Shown: positions 39,510-51,618 of the stretch, one piece after another | Position numbering within the stretch: the first letter of the stretch is position 1 | Layout: every line of letters starts with the position of its first letter | Source of the DNA: Lysobacter capsici | GTDB taxonomy: Bacteria > Pseudomonadota > Gammaproteobacteria > Xanthomonadales > Xanthomonadaceae | Direction of reading: 5' to 3' | NCBI RefSeq assembly: GCF_014779555.2 | Contig: NZ_CP094357.1 | Span: 1,798,001-1,862,000, forward strand | DNA: 64,000 nt | Notes under the pieces: generated by a model | What the model saw: only the letters and a program-made list of their open reading frames with translations | Database searches by the model: none | Told to the model about the DNA's origin: nothing | Program-made: the position numbers and the translations under genes

Positions 39510-40697
39510 TCAGCGACCGCGCAGGCGCCCGAACAGGCCGCCGGACTTGGCCGGCTCGGCCGGGGTCGGATCGCCCTCGGCCTCGGCGAAGCCGGTGGCG
39601 AGGTTGGCGTTGATGAAATCGGCGACTTCGGCCTCGGTCACGCCGCTGGCCTCGGCGATCTCGGTCACCGTCGACGGCGCCTTCATCATCACCGTGGCGA
39701 TGCGGAAGTGCTTGGGGTATTCGCGCTCGGTCTGCGGCCACTTGGTCATGCGGTAGCGGCGCTGCGGGTCGTAGCCCGGGGCGAGGCGGCCGTGGCCGGC
39801 CAGCAGGTTGCCGAACCACACCAGCCGCGCCAGCGGCATCGGCGCGCCGAGCTGGGCGGCGGCGCTGTCCCACTGCGCGGCGGGAAGCAGTTCGAATTCG
39901 GACGGGGCGAAGCCGCGGTCGAACAAGCCCGCCAGCGGCTTGAGCGCGGCCGGGCCGTGGTATTTGCGCTGATCGGCGTCGATCAGCAGGCGTTCTTCGC
40001 CGCTGCCCACGCGCAGCAGGCCGCGCAGACGGCCGGCGACCAGCCAGTCGAGCAGGCCGTCGCCGCGCGCGGTGATGCTGGGTACCGCCGGGTTGGCGAC
40101 GGCGGGCGCGGCGGCCACGGGCGCGGCAGCGGGTGCGGCAGGCGCGGCGGCAACCGGAGCGGGCGCAACCGGCGCAGGCGCGGCGGGCGCCGGAACCACC
40201 GCTTCCGCGGGCGGCGCGGCGACCGGCGCCGGCGCGGACTGCTGCGCGGCCGCCTTGGCCTGGGCCAGGTCGGTTTCGAGCAGGTCGACCACCACGTCGG
40301 GCAGCGCCGCGGTCGGATCGGTGCGCGGCTGCTTGGGAATCTCGATCGCGGTCGGCGCCGCGGCGGGCGCGGGCTTGGCGATCGCGTGGCCGCTGAGGGT
40401 CGCGATTTCGCCGAGCAGGGTCGCCATCGAGTCGGCGCTGAACGGATGCGCCAGCAGGTGGTCGGCCTGGGTGCGCTGCGCGGCGGTCAGCGCGATCACC
40501 GACTTGCCCGAGGCGTGCAGGCGCAGCCAGCTCATCGGGCCGTACATGCTGTCCATGTCGACCACGACGAAATCGGCCTGTTGTTCGGGCACGAGACTCC
40601 AGTGACCGCCGAGTTGAGCGTTGGCGACCTTGAAGGCCGTCTGCAAAGCAGACTCCGTCGCCGGGTCCATACCGGTCAGACCGAGGGTCAAAGGCAT
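39510..40697 (-). CDS. Uncharacterised three-part protein (receiver-like domain, Ala/Pro linker, winged-helix-like end)
   Basis: The product (395 aa) is not recognised as a family. Residues about 1-95 look like a receiver-type fold (V-V-V-D-M-D-S, then K-S-V-I-A-L-T-A-A-Q-R with a lysine/threonine pattern), though the phospho-acceptor geometry is unclear. Residues about 125-220 are an Ala/Pro/Val-rich low-complexity linker. Residues about 225-395 form a folded domain ending in a helix-turn-helix-like stretch (P-S-T-V-T-E-I-A-E-A-S-G-V-T-E-A-E-V). The layout suggests signalling or regulation. The start at 40697 follows family-like composition; the upstream frame is Arg-rich. Confidence 0.72.
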   Translation of the reverse strand: MPLTLGLTGMDPATESALQTAFKVANAQLGGHWSLVPEQQADFVVVDMDSMYGPMSWLRLHASGKSVIALTAAQRTQADHLLAHPFSADSMATLLGEIATLSGHAIAKPAPAAAPTAIEIPKQPRTDPTAALPDVVVDLLETDLAQAKAAAQQSAPAPVAAPPAEAVVPAPAAPAPVAPAPVAAAPAAPAAAPVAAAPAVANPAVPSITARGDGLLDWLVAGRLRGLLRVGSGEERLLIDADQRKYHGPAALKPLAGLFDRGFAPSEFELLPAAQWDSAAAQLGAPMPLARLVWFGNLLAGHGRLAPGYDPQRRYRMTKWPQTEREYPKHFRIATVMMKAPSTVTEIAEASGVTEAEVADFINANLATGFAEAEGDPTPAEPAKSGGLFGRLRGR

Positions 40698-40838
40698 CTT
40701 GATTACATCCGTAAGTCGATGGCGACGAGTGTCCGGGACGACTGGATTGTCGTCAACGCGCGCTTGACGTCGCATATGCGCACTGATTGGCACATTCGGT
40801 GCGGCTATTTTGTGAATACTGCGACGCGTTTCACGACT

Positions 40839-41552
40839 TCAGCCGTTGAGGCGGGCTTTCTTCGGCAGCTGGTTTTTCAAGAACGCCATCTGATCGGCCA
40901 GGATGTTCCTGTTCGACAGGATCAGATGCTCGACCCAGCTGGGCCGGTACGGCACCGCCAGCAGCGGCATGCCCGCCTGCTGCGGGGTGCGGTTGCCCTT
41001 GCGCGAATTGCAGGCGAAGCAGGCGGCGACCACGTTCTCCCACAGGTCGCGGCCGCCCTTGGACACCGGCACGACGTGATCGCGGGTCAGGTGCGGGCGA
41101 TGGAAGTCGTGGCCGCAGTACATGCACAGATGACCGTCGCGCGCGAACAGCGCGGCGTTGGTCAAGGTGGGCGTGGGATCGAGCGCGCCGGGCCGCGCAT
41201 GGCCGCGCGCGGCGACGATGGGATGCAGTTCGAGCACGCTGCGCTCGCCGGTGAAGCGGTTGATGCCGCCGTGCACTTCCAGGCAGGGTTCGCCGAGGGT
41301 CCAGGCGACCGCGCCGCGTGCGTACAGGCAGCTGGCTTCCTGCCAGTTCATCCAGTCCAGCACCCGCCCATGCGCGTCGAGCGACAGCAGTCGCACCGAG
41401 TTGAGTCGTTCCAGGGCGTTGCGCGGCACCGCGCGTGGACCGAGCCACGGCGAGTAAGGATCGGGGACACCCGAGGCATCCGGCTCACGCTGAAGCATTT
41501 CAGCGTGGGTTCCGGTTCGGACCAGGCGGATCTTCGCTCTATCGGTCTCCAT
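40839..41552 (-). CDS. HNH endonuclease family protein
   Basis: The product (237 aa) has an HNH domain at residues about 140-195: C-M-Y-C-G, then T-R-D-H-V-V-P-V-S-K-G-G, N-V-V-A-A-C-F-A-C-N. Two CxxC pairs bind a structural zinc and the D-H...N-H/N triad forms the metal site. The N-terminal 135 residues are a separate beta-rich part with V-R-L-L-S-L-D-A. This stand-alone form is chromosomal and conserved in many proteobacteria, with unclear role. A shorter start at 41495 (M-L-Q-R) is possible. Confidence 0.85.
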   Translation of the reverse strand: METDRAKIRLVRTGTHAEMLQREPDASGVPDPYSPWLGPRAVPRNALERLNSVRLLSLDAHGRVLDWMNWQEASCLYARGAVAWTLGEPCLEVHGGINRFTGERSVLELHPIVAARGHARPGALDPTPTLTNAALFARDGHLCMYCGHDFHRPHLTRDHVVPVSKGGRDLWENVVAACFACNSRKGNRTPQQAGMPLLAVPYRPSWVEHLILSNRNILADQMAFLKNQLPKKARLNG

Positions 41553-41880
41553 CGGGGACCCAGCTTATACCCTCTGGATTACATTTTGTGTAGACGGGGC
41601 GACCTGTTGTCGACCGACCGGCGGCACATCGGCGGGGTCGGTGGACGATCGCGCGTGCTCACCCGGGCGGGTGAGTCGCGATGCTCGGTGTTCGCCTGAT
41701 CGGAATTTGCGCCGGGGCTTGCGGCGGCGCGGTCGCAGCTTGCGCAGCTCCTACAGTGGGAGCCGTGGCGATCGCGGTGGGTGCGGATTGCAATTCGGGC
41801 GAGGTCGCGACGCGGCAGCGTCGAGCCTGAGAACCTTCTTAGGAGGTCTCAGGCATCGACGCTTTCCGCGCCGGACGGGC
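41553..41880. other. Intergenic region with repeat element
   Basis: This region separates the HNH gene (leftward) from the acyl-CoA dehydrogenase stop (leftward). No gene is supported. It contains the short repeat listed at 41733-41780. Confidence 0.45.
41733..41780. repeat. GCAGCTCCTACAG-type intergenic repeat
   Basis: CGCAGCTTGCGCAGCTCCTACAG-like DNA with a facing GGGAGC segment resembles short dispersed palindromic repeats seen between genes in xanthomonads and pseudomonads. Only one copy is clear in this window. Confidence 0.45.
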
Positions 41881-43671
41881 TCAGTCGCCGAAACCTTCGG
41901 CCGACAGGTCCATCAGCGGCGCGGTGCCGCTGTCGATCGCGGCCTTGTGCGCCTGGGTGCGCGGCAGGATGCGGCTGAAGTAGAAACGCGCGGTCTCGCG
42001 CTTGCTGTCCTTGAAACCCTGAGACTGCTTCGACGCTTCAGCCGCGGCGACGCTGCGCGCCCACCAGTAGGCCAGCGACACGTAGCCCGAATAGAACAGG
42101 TAGTCGTAGGCCGCCGCGCCGACTTCGTCGGCATTGGCCGCGGCGCGCTTGCCGATGCTCATGGTCAGCTGCATCCATTCGGCCGCGATCTTGCGCAGCG
42201 GCGCGACGAATTCGGCGACCGCGGCGTTGGCTTCGTTTTCGGCGCAGAACGCTTCGATCTTCGCCAGCATCACCTGCAGGCCCGCGCCTTGCAGCTGCAT
42301 GACCTTGCGGCCGAGCAGGTCCAGCGCCTGGATGCCGGTGGTGCCTTCGTACAAGGTGGTGATGCGTGCGTCGCGGGCGAGCTGTTCCATGCCGTGCTCG
42401 GCGATGTAGCCGTGGCCGCCGAAACATTGCAGCGCGTGATAGGTGCACTCCACGCCCCATTCGGTCAGGCAGGCCTTGACGATCGGGGTCATGAAACCGA
42501 TCAGCGCGTCGGCCTCGGCGCGTTCCTTTTCGTCCGGCGCGGCATGGGCGATATCGACCTGCAGCGCGGCGTCGTAACCCATCGCGCGGCCGCCTTCGAC
42601 CAGTGCCTTGCAGGTCAGCAGCATGCGCCGCACGTCGGGATGGACGATGATCGGATCGGCCGGCAGTTCCGGGAACTTGGTGCCCGACAGCGAACGCATC
42701 TGCAGACGGTCGCGCGAATAGCGCAGCGCGTTCTGCAGCGCGCGGTCGGACAGGCCCAGGCCCTGCAGACCGACCGCGAGGCGCGCGGTATTCATCATCG
42801 TAAACATGGCCATCAGGCCCTTGTTCGGCTGGCCGATCAGATAGCCCTGCGCGCCGTCGAAATTCATCACGCAGGTGGCCGAGCCGTGGATGCCCATCTT
42901 GTGTTCGAGGCTGCCGCAGCGCACCGCGTTGGCCTCGCCGACGCTGCCGTCGCGCGCGACCTTGATCTTCGGCACGATGAACAAGGAAATGCCCTTGCTG
43001 CCGGCCGGTGCGTCGGGCAGGCGCGCGAGCACCAGGTGGATGATGTTGTCGGTGAGGTCGTGCTCGCCGGCGGTGATGAAGATCTTGGTGCCGGTGATCG
43101 AGTACGAGCCGTCGGCCTGCGGTTCGGCCTTGGTCTTGAGCAGGCCCAGGTCGGTGCCGCAATGCGGTTCGGTGAGGCACATGGTGCCGGTCCAGCGGCC
43201 TTCGACCAGCGGCTTGAGGAACACCTCCTGCTGCCATTCCTCACCGTGATGCAGCAGCGCCTCGGTCGCGCCGTGCGACAGCAGCGGGAAATTGCCCCAG
43301 GCCAGGTTGGCCGCGTCGATCATTTCCTTGAGCGGCACGCCGGCCGCGTGCGGCAGGCCTTGGCCGCCGAACTTCACTTCCGCGGTGAGGCCCGACCAGC
43401 CGCCTTCGACGAACTGGGTATAGGCCTGCTTGAAGCCCGGCGGCGTGGTGACCGCGCCGGTGGCCTTGTCGTGGCTGCAGCCGATCTGGTCGCCGATGCT
43501 GTTGAGCGGGGCGAGCACGGTTTCGTTGAAGCGCGCGCCTTCTTCGAGCACGGCATCGAGCGTGTCGCGGGTCGCGTCGGCGTAACCCAGGCGCTCGAAC
43601 TGCGCTTCGGCGCCGAGCAGGTCGAACAGCACGAAACGCATGTCGGTGAGGGGGGCTTTGTAGGTGCTCAT
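41881..43671 (-). CDS. Acyl-CoA dehydrogenase
   Basis: The product (596 aa) is a flavin-dependent acyl-CoA dehydrogenase of the long form with an extra C-terminal helical domain. Visible are the middle-domain strings C-L-T-E-P-H-C-G-T-D-L-G and I-T-G-T-K-I-F-I-T-A-G-E-H-D, and the catalytic-base region Y-E-G-T-T-G-I-Q-A-L-D-L-L-G-R-K. That resembles the branch that includes DmdC (methylmercaptopropionyl-CoA) and related enzymes, so the substrate is uncertain. The start at 43671 (M-S-T-Y-K-A-P-L) fits the family; the frame runs on upstream through the repeat and is not coding there. Confidence 0.92.
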   Translation of the reverse strand: MSTYKAPLTDMRFVLFDLLGAEAQFERLGYADATRDTLDAVLEEGARFNETVLAPLNSIGDQIGCSHDKATGAVTTPPGFKQAYTQFVEGGWSGLTAEVKFGGQGLPHAAGVPLKEMIDAANLAWGNFPLLSHGATEALLHHGEEWQQEVFLKPLVEGRWTGTMCLTEPHCGTDLGLLKTKAEPQADGSYSITGTKIFITAGEHDLTDNIIHLVLARLPDAPAGSKGISLFIVPKIKVARDGSVGEANAVRCGSLEHKMGIHGSATCVMNFDGAQGYLIGQPNKGLMAMFTMMNTARLAVGLQGLGLSDRALQNALRYSRDRLQMRSLSGTKFPELPADPIIVHPDVRRMLLTCKALVEGGRAMGYDAALQVDIAHAAPDEKERAEADALIGFMTPIVKACLTEWGVECTYHALQCFGGHGYIAEHGMEQLARDARITTLYEGTTGIQALDLLGRKVMQLQGAGLQVMLAKIEAFCAENEANAAVAEFVAPLRKIAAEWMQLTMSIGKRAAANADEVGAAAYDYLFYSGYVSLAYWWARSVAAAEASKQSQGFKDSKRETARFYFSRILPRTQAHKAAIDSGTAPLMDLSAEGFGD

Positions 43672-43679
43672 GGTTGTCC

Positions 43680-43812
43680 GGGAATGGGGAATGGGGAATC
43701 GGGAATCGGAAAAGCGCAGGTGCGAGGGGCGGGTGGGAACGCAACGAGAGCGGGACGTCGGGCTTTTGTCTTTCCGATTCCCGATTCCCCATTCCCCATT
43801 CCCGATTCCCGG
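43680..43812. repeat. Inverted GGGAATCGGGAAT-type repeat
   Basis: The left arm at about 43680-43710 (GGGAATGGGGAATGGGGAAT units) and right arm at about 43771-43812 are complementary. It fills the gap between the lipoprotein gene stop and the dehydrogenase start. Confidence 0.85.
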
Positions 43813-43814
43813 CT

Positions 43815-44297
43815 CTACCTCATCACCCCAGGCAACCCAGGCGCCGGGCTCAGCGCGCTGCTGCGCTCGATGGTGTAGGTGCGCTGCTTGGCTTCGTCGG
43901 GGGTGGCGAAGATGTCGCCCTTGAGGCTGTAGTTCAGGCTGCGGCCGCCGGACAGGGCGTCGGCGATGGCGAGCTTGGCCGCGCCGCTCGGGGTCAGCTC
44001 GACCTTGACCACGTCGGCCGATTCGGGGCCGATCGACAGGCCGGGCTGGGCCTGCAACTGGCCGGCGGCGTCCTCGCCGAGCTTGAGCTGCAGGTCGAAG
44101 CGGTCGAAGCGCATCGGGATGCTGCTGAAGTTCTCGATCCGCACTTCCACCGCCCAACTGCCGTTGGCGTGCACGGTCAGCTGCTGAATGCGCGCGGCCG
44201 GCTCGGAGACGCGGCGGACCGGCCCGGTGCCGCAACTGGCCAGCAACGCCACCATCATCGTCAGACCGACCATCCGCACCCAGGCCCCTGCTTTCAT
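43815..44297 (-). CDS. LEA/WHy-like lipoprotein
   Basis: The product (160 aa) has a lipoprotein signal (L-L-A-S-C, Cys near 22) and a beta-sandwich domain with W-A-V-E-V-R-I-E-N-F-S-S-I-P-M-R-F-D, typical of LEA14/water-stress-hypersensitive-response domains. These lipoproteins are outer-membrane or periplasmic and poorly understood. It lies 133 bases upstream of the dehydrogenase across the repeat, same strand; cotranscription is plausible. The start is M-K-A-G-A at 44297. Confidence 0.75.
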   Translation of the reverse strand: MKAGAWVRMVGLTMMVALLASCGTGPVRRVSEPAARIQQLTVHANGSWAVEVRIENFSSIPMRFDRFDLQLKLGEDAAGQLQAQPGLSIGPESADVVKVELTPSGAAKLAIADALSGGRSLNYSLKGDIFATPDEAKQRTYTIERSSALSPAPGLPGVMR

Positions 44298-44404
44298 GCC
44301 GCTGCTCCGTCGCTATCGCCAGATTGGCAGGCGAGGATACTACGGCGCATGGTGGCGCCGGCAGGGCCGGGATCGGCGGTTCGTGGCGGGTTGGTCGGCG
44401 GTTG

Positions 44405-44530
44405 CGGCAAATCCCCTTGGCCCCCCTCTACAAAGGGGCGGTCCTTCGGCCGTCTTCGCAGCGATCGGGGTGCGGCGCGTGAATCGGTGCCCACTTTGGA
44501 AAAGGGGGCAAGCGCCCGGCGCGGGGTCGT
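44405..44530. repeat. Diverged copy of the window-end repeat family
   Basis: CCCACTTTGGAAAAGGGGGCAAGCGCCCGGCGC resembles the units at 63374-63910 (CCCACTTTGCAAAAGGGGGCGGCGCCCGGCGC), and CTACAAAGGGGC is a facing arm. It is a dispersed Lysobacter-type intergenic repeat. Confidence 0.7.
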
Positions 44531-44590
44531 TATCAGGTCATCGTCCACAGCGCGGGGGATTCGCTTCACCCCGCGAGCCGCCGCCCCAGC

Positions 44591-45238
44591 TCAATCCAGC
44601 AACCGCTTGCGCAACGCATACCGCACCAGTTCCACGGTATTGCGCACCCCGAGCTTTTCCAGCACCCGCGCCCGGTGGTTCTCCGCGGTCTTCACGCTGA
44701 TGCTGAGCTGGCGCGCGATTTCCTTGGTGGTCAGGCCCTCGGCGATCAGATGGAACACCTCGCGTTCGCGCGCGGTCAGGCGGCCGTAGGGATCGCCCAG
44801 GTCGCGTTCGGGATGACGCAGTTGCTCGGCCAGCGCGCGCGCCGCCTGCGGGCCGAAATAGCCCTTGCCGGCATGCACGCTGTGCACCGCGGCGAGCAGT
44901 TCGGCGGCCGGGCTGTCCTTGACCATGTAGCCGGTCGCGCCGGCCCGAACCGCCTGCAGGATGTACTCGTCCTCCTGGTGCATGGTCAGCACCAGCACGC
45001 GCGTGTCGGGCAGGGTTTCGTACAGGCGGCGGATCACTTCCAGCCCGCTCAGACGCGGCATCGACAGATCGGTGACGACCACGTCCGGGCGCGTGGCCTC
45101 GGCCTGCCTGAGCGTGTCCAGGCCGTCGGCGGCCTGGGCGACCACGTCGATGCCGCCGCCGCGCAGCAGCTGCACCAGGCTTTCGCGGACCATGGTGTGG
45201 TCGTCGGCGATCAGGACGCGTACGGGCGGAGACTGCAT
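44591..45238 (-). CDS. NarL/FixJ-type response regulator
   Basis: The product (215 aa) has a receiver domain (A-D-D-H at 11-14, phospho-acceptor D57 in V-T-D-L-S, K near 108) and a LuxR-type DNA-binding domain at about residues 150-205 (L-T-A-R-E-R-E-V, E-I-A-R-Q-L-S-I-S-V-K-T-A-E-N-H-R). It is the output partner of the histidine kinase 82 bases upstream. The start at 45238 (M-Q-S-P-P) begins the receiver fold. Confidence 0.93.
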   Translation of the reverse strand: MQSPPVRVLIADDHTMVRESLVQLLRGGGIDVVAQAADGLDTLRQAEATRPDVVVTDLSMPRLSGLEVIRRLYETLPDTRVLVLTMHQEDEYILQAVRAGATGYMVKDSPAAELLAAVHSVHAGKGYFGPQAARALAEQLRHPERDLGDPYGRLTAREREVFHLIAEGLTTKEIARQLSISVKTAENHRARVLEKLGVRNTVELVRYALRKRLLD

Positions 45239-45320
45239 CGTCGCAGGGTGGGCAGGGTCGCGGCGGGCGTCAAGCGCGGGCGTCGACGCGGCGAACGGCG
45301 ATGTGTCGATCAAGTGGGTT

Positions 45321-46033
45321 TCATGTGTAATCCAGCGGCACCTGCGCACTCACGCGCAAGCCCGCGCCGGGCGCGCCGCGCAAGTGCAGGCGGCCGCCGT
45401 ACAGGCGCAGGCGTTCGCGCATGCCGCCCAGGCCGGTGCCGCCGCTGCCGAGCGCGAGCGCGGGGTCGCAGCCGCGGCCGTCGTCTTCGATGTCCAGCGA
45501 CAGCGCCGCGCCCTGGCGCTGCAGGCGCACGCGCACGTGGCTCGCGGCGGCGTGCTTGGCGGCATTGGTCAGCGCTTCCTGGGTGACCCGGAACAGCAGG
45601 GTCTGCAGTTCGCCGTCCAGCTCGGGCAGGGCCTCGATCTGCAGATCGACGCGCGCGCCGCTGGCCTGGCTCTGGCTGCGCACCAGCCAGCGCAATGCCG
45701 CTTCCAGGCCGAGGTCGTCGAGGATCGGCGGCCGCAGCAGGCGCGACAGTTCGCGCGTGTCCTCCAGGGTGTCGCCGCACAGCGCCAGCGCGGCGGCGAC
45801 GGTGTCGCGCAAGCCGGCCGGCTGCGCGGGCAAGGCCGCGTCGAGTTCGTGCAGGCGATGCTTGAGCACGGTGAGGTTCTGGCCGACGCCGTCGTGCAGC
45901 TCGCGCGCGATCCGGCGGCGTTCGTCTTCCTGCACTTTCCACACCGCGCGGCCGAGCCGGCGGAACTCGCGCTCGTTGCGTTCCAGCCGTTCGAGCAGTT
46001 GTTGGTACAGCTCGCGCAGTTCGACGGCGTCGT

Positions 46034-46037
<4 letters not shown>
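45321..46037 (-). CDS. Soluble NarX-type histidine kinase
   Basis: The product (238 aa) is the kinase core of a two-component system. A short coiled coil (residues 1-40) precedes the HisKA_3 dimerisation helix with H48 in R-E-L-H-D-G-V-G-Q-N, and the ATPase domain has D-D-G-R-G-C and G-G-T-G-L-G-G-M-R-E-R. It has no membrane segment or sensor domain, so its signal must come from a partner. The likely partner is the Ser/Thr kinase whose stop codon overlaps its ATG. Confidence 0.92.
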
Positions 46038-49392
<3,355 letters not shown>

Positions 49393-49396
<4 letters not shown>

Positions 49397-50394
49397 GGCG
49401 TGGTGACCTGGGCGTCGACGATCCGGCCCCAGCGTTGCGCCGACCCGGCCGGGTCCGGCGCCAGCGCGTCGAACGCGCGCTGCGCGAGCAGCCACAGCGC
49501 GGCGCTGTCGGCGAAGGCGCACAGCAGTTCCAGGTCGAATTCGCTGATCGCCTCGCCGGCGCCGCGGCGATCGGCATAGACCGCGCCGAGCACGCGACCG
49601 GCGTGCAGCAGCGGCAGGCAGACCAGGCTCTTGAGGCCGCCGGCGAGGACCGAGGCGCGGCGCGCCAGCCACAGTTCGTCGGCGATCCAGTTGACCACGA
49701 TCGGCCGGCGCTCGGCCAGGCAGCGCTGGACCGCGCCGACGCTGCCGGAGAACGCGCGCTGCTGCAGCGCGTCGCGGTCGAGCATCAGGCTGGCGCGCAC
49801 GACGAAGTCGCCGTCCTGCGCCAGCAGCAGGAAACCGCGGCTGCAGCCGGCCAGTTCGACCACGCCGCGCAGGATGTCGTCGGCGAGGCCGGCGCCGGGA
49901 TCGCGGCGGTCGGGTTCGGCGTTCGCGGGCGCGGCATTACCGGGCGCCGGCGCAGCGGCGGGTTCGGGCGAGGGTTCGGCCGCCGCGATCACGGTCGCGC
50001 CGATGCCGAGCCGTTCGACCTCGATCCGGCGCGTCCACGCCGCCGACAGGTCGCGCTGCGCGCGCTGGCGTTGTTGCTGGTCGTGCGCGCAGACTTCATC
50101 GATCACCGAGAACTCGCACAGCACATCGCCGAAGCGCAGCCAGCACTCGCCCTGGTCCAGCCGCGCGCGGCTGATCTCGATGCCGTCGACGTGCGAGCCG
50201 TTCTTGCTGCCCAGGTCGAGCAACTGCCAGCCGTTTTCGTCGTGCAGCAATTCGGCGTGGCTGCGCGACACGGTCGGGTGGTCGATGCGCAGCCCGCAAT
50301 CGCTGTCGCGGCCTATCTGCACGCGCGAGCCGTCGGGTATCCATCGGCTGATGGCGGCGGCTTCGGGCGGGTATGCGATCAGGCGAGCCGGCAT
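49393..50394 (-). CDS. FHA and GAF domain signalling protein
   Basis: The product (333 aa) has an N-terminal forkhead-associated domain with I-G-R-D-S-D near 27-32, S-R-S-H-A-E near 43 and L-G-S-K-N-G-S near 61, the phosphothreonine-binding signature. An Ala/Pro-rich linker (about 135-165) joins a C-terminal GAF domain (G-F-L-L-L-A-Q-D-G through L-G-A-V-Y-A-D-R-R). It is soluble. The gene overlaps the Ser/Thr kinase start, so it probably reads or controls the kinase's output. It opens the operon; a promoter should lie in 50395-50472. Confidence 0.88.
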
Positions 50395-50472
50395 GGCCGC
50401 ATCTTAGCGCGCGGCCATGACGTCCCGCGCCTGGTCACCGTCGTGTTTCGGACAGCCGTATCGAGGCCCGGG

Positions 50473-51348
50473 TTACGGGCCGTGGTCGCGCAGGAAGGCG
50501 ATGCTGAAGCGCAGGGTCGCGGCGCCGGCGGCGAGCTCGCCGGCATGGTTGCGGTGGGTGCGGGTCGCGCGCCAGGTGTTGGCGATGTAGCTGCCGGCGC
50601 GGGTCTGCGCGCGGCCGCGGACATCGTCGGTCGCGGCCAGGGCGGCGGCGTAGTCGGCCACCGCCAGGGCGCTTTCGACGTCGTCGAGCAGGTCGTCGAA
50701 GCCGGCGCGCTCGGCCAGCGGCAGCAGCTCGACCCGGTTGCGCAGGCGCTGGATCTTGTTGGCGATGACCGTGCCGGTCGGGCGCAGGTCGGCCAGGATC
50801 AGGAACTGCGAGAACCCGCCGTAGGTGCCGCGCGCGCGCACGCTGCCGGCGGCGATTTCGTCGGTGATGTCGCGGAACGCGCCGCCGACCGGCGCCTTGA
50901 ACAGGCGCAGCCGGCTGCCGGCGGTGTAGGGCAGCAGGTGGGTGTGCAACTCGACCCGGCCGGTGCCGTTGAAGCGCAGGCCGCCGTACAGCGGCGGTTC
51001 GATCGTGACCATCACCGGCAGCGCCGACTGCAGGGTGGTCAGGTCGACGTCGGGCAGGCGCGCGAGCAGGTCGGCGTCGCTCAGGCTCACTGTGCGCGCG
51101 CTGATCCCCAGGCTGTAGGCGCTCAATCCGCTGGCGTCCTCGAAGTCCAGCAGCACCTCGGCCAGGGGCGAGCCCGGCAGGCCGGGCAGGGTGATGCTCG
51201 CCTCGGCGTGGTTGCCGCTGGCGCTGACGCTGATCGGCAAGGTCTGCGCCTGCGCGCTGGCGGCGAACAGCCACAGGGCGGTGAGTGTCCAGGCGAGCCA
51301 GGCGGCGCTGCGGCGCGGGGCCGGCGATTGCGCGAACGTGTGTCTCAT
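50473..51348 (-). CDS. Secreted protein of unknown function
   Basis: The product (291 aa) has a signal peptide (W-L-F-A-A-S-A-Q-A-Q-T) and a beta-rich N-terminal part (I-S-V-S-A-S-G-N-H-A-E-A-S-I-T-L-P-G-L-P-G) followed by a segment with F-S-Q-F-L-I-L-A-D, as in surface or adhesin-type modules, and a helical C-terminus. GGAAGG lies upstream of ATG 51348. It is divergent from the subtilisin-like gene, with about 270 bp of shared upstream DNA. I do not recognise the family. Confidence 0.7.
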   Translation of the reverse strand: MRHTFAQSPAPRRSAAWLAWTLTALWLFAASAQAQTLPISVSASGNHAEASITLPGLPGSPLAEVLLDFEDASGLSAYSLGISARTVSLSDADLLARLPDVDLTTLQSALPVMVTIEPPLYGGLRFNGTGRVELHTHLLPYTAGSRLRLFKAPVGGAFRDITDEIAAGSVRARGTYGGFSQFLILADLRPTGTVIANKIQRLRNRVELLPLAERAGFDDLLDDVESALAVADYAAALAATDDVRGRAQTRAGSYIANTWRATRTHRNHAGELAAGAATLRFSIAFLRDHGP

Positions 51349-51618
51349 GGTCCTTCCCCCTGTTGCGTACCGGTTGCGGACCAGGTTTCCGCGCCGGCGT
51401 GACTGCCAATCCCGGTTTTTGTCGGAATCCGGGTTCCCCGTCGCAGCGATGTTGCGGTACCGGTCCGGGTTTGCACAGCCTACTGCGGGTTTCCCGGCCG
51501 GTCTGTAGGGGTTTCTCCCTATGCCGGCTGGGCGGTCTTCCGGATGTCGCCGCAACCGCCGTGCGCGCCAAGGTAGGCCACCCCAGTCGAGGGGGTCTAC
51601 CAGGGAGTTTCGCCGAAC

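Noticed and set aside
41881..44235. Acyl-CoA dehydrogenase extended to 784 aa
   Set aside because: The upstream part reads through an inverted repeat and the lipoprotein gene in another frame; the family N-terminus is at 43671.
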